Part shown: piece after piece, positions 61,600 through 64,000 of the stretch | How positions within the stretch are numbered: the stretch's first letter is position 1 | Layout of the letters: every line of letters begins with the position of its first letter | NCBI RefSeq assembly: GCF_023498005.1 | Contig: NZ_CP097289.1 | Location: 3,472,001 to 3,536,000, forward strand | Direction: 5' to 3' | Origin: Streptomyces durmitorensis | Lineage (GTDB): Bacteria; Actinomycetota; Actinomycetes; Streptomycetales; Streptomycetaceae | DNA length: 64,000 nucleotides | Translations under genes and position numbers: made by a program | Notes under the pieces: model-generated | What the model saw: only the letters and a program-made list of their open reading frames with translations | The model's database searches: none | What the model was told of the DNA's origin: nothing

Positions 61600-63807
61600 T
61601 CAGTTGCCATCGGCGCCCCTTACAGGGTCCCCACCTGCACAAATGGCGAGGACATCAGATCCGAAGCGGTTGAGCTTGCGCACGCCGACTCCGGGGATCC
61701 GGGCCAGTTCGCCCTCCTCGTCGGGTGCGACCTCCGCGATGGCGATCAAGGTCTTGTCCGTGAACACGCAGTAGGCGGGCTGTCCGAGGAGCTCAGCCTG
61801 GCCCGAACGCCACTCCCGCAGGCGTTCGTACAGCCCCTCGTCCATGTCGGACGGGCAGTCCTCGCACCGCATGAGCTTCATCTCGCCCGCGTCGGTCAGG
61901 GTCCGCCCGCAGACCCGGCAGCGGGCCGGGGACCTGCTCGTCCGCCGGCGGCTCTTCGCACCGCCGCTCTCCACGCCCCCACTGCCGCGCTCGACCCCGC
62001 CGGGCCCGCCGCCCGCGGCGCGCGCTCCCGCACCCGCCCCCGAGCCGGGGCGCAGCCCGTCGAGGAAGCGGCTGGGGCGGCGACCCGCGCGACCGCCCGG
62101 TGAGCGGGACAGCGCCCAGGAGAGGGAGAGGTGGAGGCGGGCCCGGGTCACGCCCACGTACAGGAGGCGGCGCTCCTCTTCGATCTGCTCGTCCGTCTTG
62201 GCGTACGTGATCGGCATCATGCCCTCGGCGAGGCCGACCAGGAACACGGCGTCCCACTCCAGGCCCTTGGCCGCGTGCAGCGAGGCGAGGGTGACGCCCT
62301 CGACGGTCGGCGCGTGCTGGGCGCTCGCGCGCTCGTCGAGCTCCCCCACGAGGTCGGAGAGCGTCGCGTCGGGCTTGGCCCCGGCGAAGTCCTCGGCGAG
62401 GCGCACGAGGGCCGCCAGGGACTCCCAGCGGTCGCGGGCCGCTCCTGAGCCCGCCGGGGGCTGCGTCGTCCAGCCCTTCGTGGACAGGACGGCCCGCACC
62501 TGCGAGGGCAGGTCGATGACGTCGTCAAGGAGGGAGTCGTTGCCCCCGAAGCGGGCCGCGCCGCGCAGGGCCGCGCCCGCCTCGCGGACCTCGGTGCGCT
62601 CGAAGAACCGCTCGGCGCCACGCAGCTGATAGGGCACGCCGGCGTCGGCGAGTGCCTGCTCGTAGATCTCGGACTGGGAGTTCGTGCGGAAGAGGACCGC
62701 GATCTCGCTCGCCGGGACGCCGTCGGCGATGAGGGCCCGGATGCGGCGGGCGGCGCCTTCGGCCTCGGCGGGCTCGTCCGCGTACTCCGTGTAGACCGGT
62801 TCGGCTCCGGCGTCGCGCTGGGAGATCAGTTCGAGGCGGTGGTCCGCGGCGCGGCCCCGGGCCTGGGAGAGCAGGCCGTTGGCGAGGTGGACGACCTGGG
62901 GCGTGGAGCGGTAGTCCCGGACGAGCTTGACGACCGTCGCTCCGGGGTGGCGGGTGCGGAAGTTCAGGAGGTGGTCGGGGGTCGCGCCGGTGAAGGAGTA
63001 GATCGTCTGGCTGGCGTCGCCGACGACGCAGAGGCTGTCGCGGTCGCCGAGCCACAGCTCCAGGAGGCGCTGCTGGAGCGGGCTGACGTCCTGATACTCG
63101 TCGACCACGAAGTGTTGGTACTGGGCGCGGACCTGGTCGGCGATGTCGTGGCGGTCCTGGAGGATGCCGACGGCCAGGAGCAGGACGTCCTCGAAGTCGA
63201 TGACGGAGCGCTCGCGCTTCAGGTCTTCGTACGCGCCGTAGATCTGGGCGATCTCCGCCGCGTCACGGGGGATGAGGCGGCCCGACTTCGCGGCGGCCGC
63301 CGCATAGTCCGAGGGGACGGTCTGGGTGACCTTGGACCACTCGATCTCGCTCGTCACGTCGCGCAGTTCGTTGCGGTCGAGGCGGATGCGGGATGCGGCC
63401 GCCGCGTCCGCGACGATCTTGATCTTCCGGTCGACGATCCGGGGCAGCGAGCCGCCGACCGCCTTGGGCCAGAAGAACTGGAGCTGGCGCAGGGCCGCGG
63501 AGTGGAACGTGCGCGCCTGGACCCCGGAGGCGCCGAGCTGGCGCAGGCGGCCGCGCATCTCGCCCGCCGCGCGGTTGGTGAACGTGACGGCGAGCACGCT
63601 GGCGGGCTGGAGGATCCCGGCGCGCACGCCATAGGCGATCCGGTGCGTGATCGCCCGTGTCTTGCCCGTCCCGGCGCCTGCCAGGACACACACCGGCCCG
63701 TGCAGGGCGGTGGCCACCTCGCGCTGCTCGGGGTCGAGCCCGGCGAGCACCGCGTCGGCAGAGTCCGGGACCTGCGGGAAGAGGGTGGAGTGCGTTGCTG
63801 CTGTCAC
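61600..63807 (-). CDS. uvrD2: UvrD2-type ATP-dependent DNA helicase with tetra-Cys and HRDC
   Basis: 735 aa from GTG 63807 (start uncertain, weak Shine-Dalgarno). Superfamily 1 helicase: Walker A VLAGAGTGKTRAITHR, motif Ia VTFTNRAAGEM, motif II FVVDEYQDVSPLQ, motif III VGDASQTIYSF, motif IV DYRSTPQVV, motif VI LYVGVTRAR. After it come CRVCGRTLTDAG and RCEDC forming CxxC-N14-CxxC, and a C-terminal HRDC domain (LYERLREWRSGQAELLGQPA). This matches mycobacterial UvrD2. Unwinds DNA 3'-5' in repair. Confidence 0.94.
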   Translation of the reverse strand: MTAATHSTLFPQVPDSADAVLAGLDPEQREVATALHGPVCVLAGAGTGKTRAITHRIAYGVRAGILQPASVLAVTFTNRAAGEMRGRLRQLGASGVQARTFHSAALRQLQFFWPKAVGGSLPRIVDRKIKIVADAAAASRIRLDRNELRDVTSEIEWSKVTQTVPSDYAAAAAKSGRLIPRDAAEIAQIYGAYEDLKRERSVIDFEDVLLLAVGILQDRHDIADQVRAQYQHFVVDEYQDVSPLQQRLLELWLGDRDSLCVVGDASQTIYSFTGATPDHLLNFRTRHPGATVVKLVRDYRSTPQVVHLANGLLSQARGRAADHRLELISQRDAGAEPVYTEYADEPAEAEGAARRIRALIADGVPASEIAVLFRTNSQSEIYEQALADAGVPYQLRGAERFFERTEVREAGAALRGAARFGGNDSLLDDVIDLPSQVRAVLSTKGWTTQPPAGSGAARDRWESLAALVRLAEDFAGAKPDATLSDLVGELDERASAQHAPTVEGVTLASLHAAKGLEWDAVFLVGLAEGMMPITYAKTDEQIEEERRLLYVGVTRARLHLSLSWALSRSPGGRAGRRPSRFLDGLRPGSGAGAGARAAGGGPGGVERGSGGVESGGAKSRRRTSRSPARCRVCGRTLTDAGEMKLMRCEDCPSDMDEGLYERLREWRSGQAELLGQPAYCVFTDKTLIAIAEVAPDEEGELARIPGVGVRKLNRFGSDVLAICAGGDPVRGADGN

Positions 63808-63846
63808 CCCGCCATGCTGCCAGGTCGCCGGAGGCGCGTGAGCCCG

Positions 63847-63882
63847 GTTGTCCACAGGGAGGCCGGTGCAGTCGTACTAATG
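63847..63882. promoter_or_regulatory. Bipartite element, copy 2 (with DnaA-box-like part)
   Basis: Plus strand GTTGTCCACAGGGAGG, 8 nt, GTCGTACTAAT; reverse complement matches the element at 57181-57216 with identical spacing. TTGTCCACA is at 63848-63856. It lies in the divergent uvrD2-mrx1 gap, just upstream of the sigma-R promoter. Confidence 0.6.
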
Positions 63883-63884
63883 CG

Positions 63885-63910
63885 GGAATGGTGGCCGGGT
63901 CGCGTACGTT
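63885..63910 (+). promoter_or_regulatory. Sigma-R-dependent promoter of mycoredoxin gene
   Basis: GGAAT (63885-63889), 18 nt, GTT (63908-63910): exact sigma-R consensus, 48 bp upstream of the mrx1 ATG. Fits a thiol-redox gene induced by disulfide stress. Confidence 0.88.
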
Positions 63911-63958
63911 CGAGTCTTTGCGATGACGCATGCCGAGCAACAAAGGAGCGCGAGACAC

Positions 63959-64000
63959 ATGCCGGGCACTGTGACGATGTACAGCACCACGTGGTGCGGC
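63959..64000 (+). CDS. mrx1: Mycoredoxin (glutaredoxin-like), 5' fragment
   Basis: Only 14 codons are inside the window: ATG 63959, then PGTVTMYSTTWCG, the beginning of a glutaredoxin fold ending at the first Cys of the expected CGYC redox motif. AAGGAG precedes it. Position next to uvrD2 and wblC and the sigma-R promoter identify it as mycoredoxin-1, which reduces mycothiol mixed disulfides. Truncated by the right edge. Confidence 0.88.
   Translation, partial: MPGTVTMYSTTWCG

Overview
The window is chromosomal DNA of a Streptomyces species. It has very high GC content, strong third-position GC bias, GTG/TTG starts with purine-rich Shine-Dalgarno sites, many 1-4 nt ATGA/GTGA gene overlaps, and a gene order that I recognise from Streptomyces core chromosomes (das cluster, nrdABS, albaflavenone genes, sigR-rsrA, aroA-rsgA-hisN, wblC-uvrD2-mrx1). 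I see no integrase, IS element, prophage or CRISPR array. This is core chromosome, not a mobile island.

Region 1 (1-11.1 kb) is amino-sugar metabolism. A two-component-type sensor kinase (cut by the left edge), a TetR/SDR pair, a SIS-domain sugar isomerase and nagB lead into the das cluster: dasD-dasC-dasB-dasA on the minus strand and the global N-acetylglucosamine regulator dasR divergent from dasA. DasR (dre) sites are visible upstream of nagB and dasA, and a near-consensus one lies at 1514-1529. The transporter has no ATPase gene of its own. Region 2 (11.2-15.6 kb) holds a CstA-type carrier with its small YbdD/YjiX partner, and a DUF3311/sodium-solute symporter pair.

Region 3 (15.6-20.7 kb) is the class Ia ribonucleotide reductase operon nrdA-nrdB-nrdS. 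It is preceded by two NrdR-like boxes 31 bp apart and then a cobalamin riboswitch. It converges on the two-gene albaflavenone pathway (CYP170-type P450 and epi-isozizaene synthase, minus strand). Region 4 (23.4-34.9 kb) has peptide deformylase, a TPR protein, two adjacent membrane HD-domain proteins, the thiol-oxidative-stress pair sigR/rsrA with an exact sigma-R promoter and the 55-residue sigma-R' extension, a hydrolase, an SRAP repair protein, an M50 protease, aroA, rsgA, an SMR exporter and a TetR regulator.

Region 5 (35.1-47.6 kb) has hisN, a CBS protein, catalase catA divergent from its Fur-family regulator catR, an ABC transporter for a nitrate/sulfonate/taurine-type substrate, and a large Sel1-repeat protein flanked by two identical initiator tRNA-fMet genes. 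Region 6 (44-64 kb) is an actinobacterial conserved neighbourhood, also seen around Rv3193c-Rv3198A of Mycobacterium tuberculosis: UPF0182 membrane protein, PDZ/Lon-like protease, MoaE, epimerase, DUF2342 protein, NUDIX, TerD/AIM24 cluster, M48-type protease, ThiF-like protein, ABC1 kinase, wblC (whiB7), uvrD2 and mycoredoxin. The wblC gene has a long leader with an autoregulatory-type promoter, a 124-codon leader ORF with an excellent Shine-Dalgarno, a hairpin over that ORF's stop codon, and a Rho-independent attenuator. This is the most interesting regulatory assembly in the window. A bipartite 35-bp element occurs twice with identical spacing in two divergent intergenic regions (57.2 and 63.86 kb).
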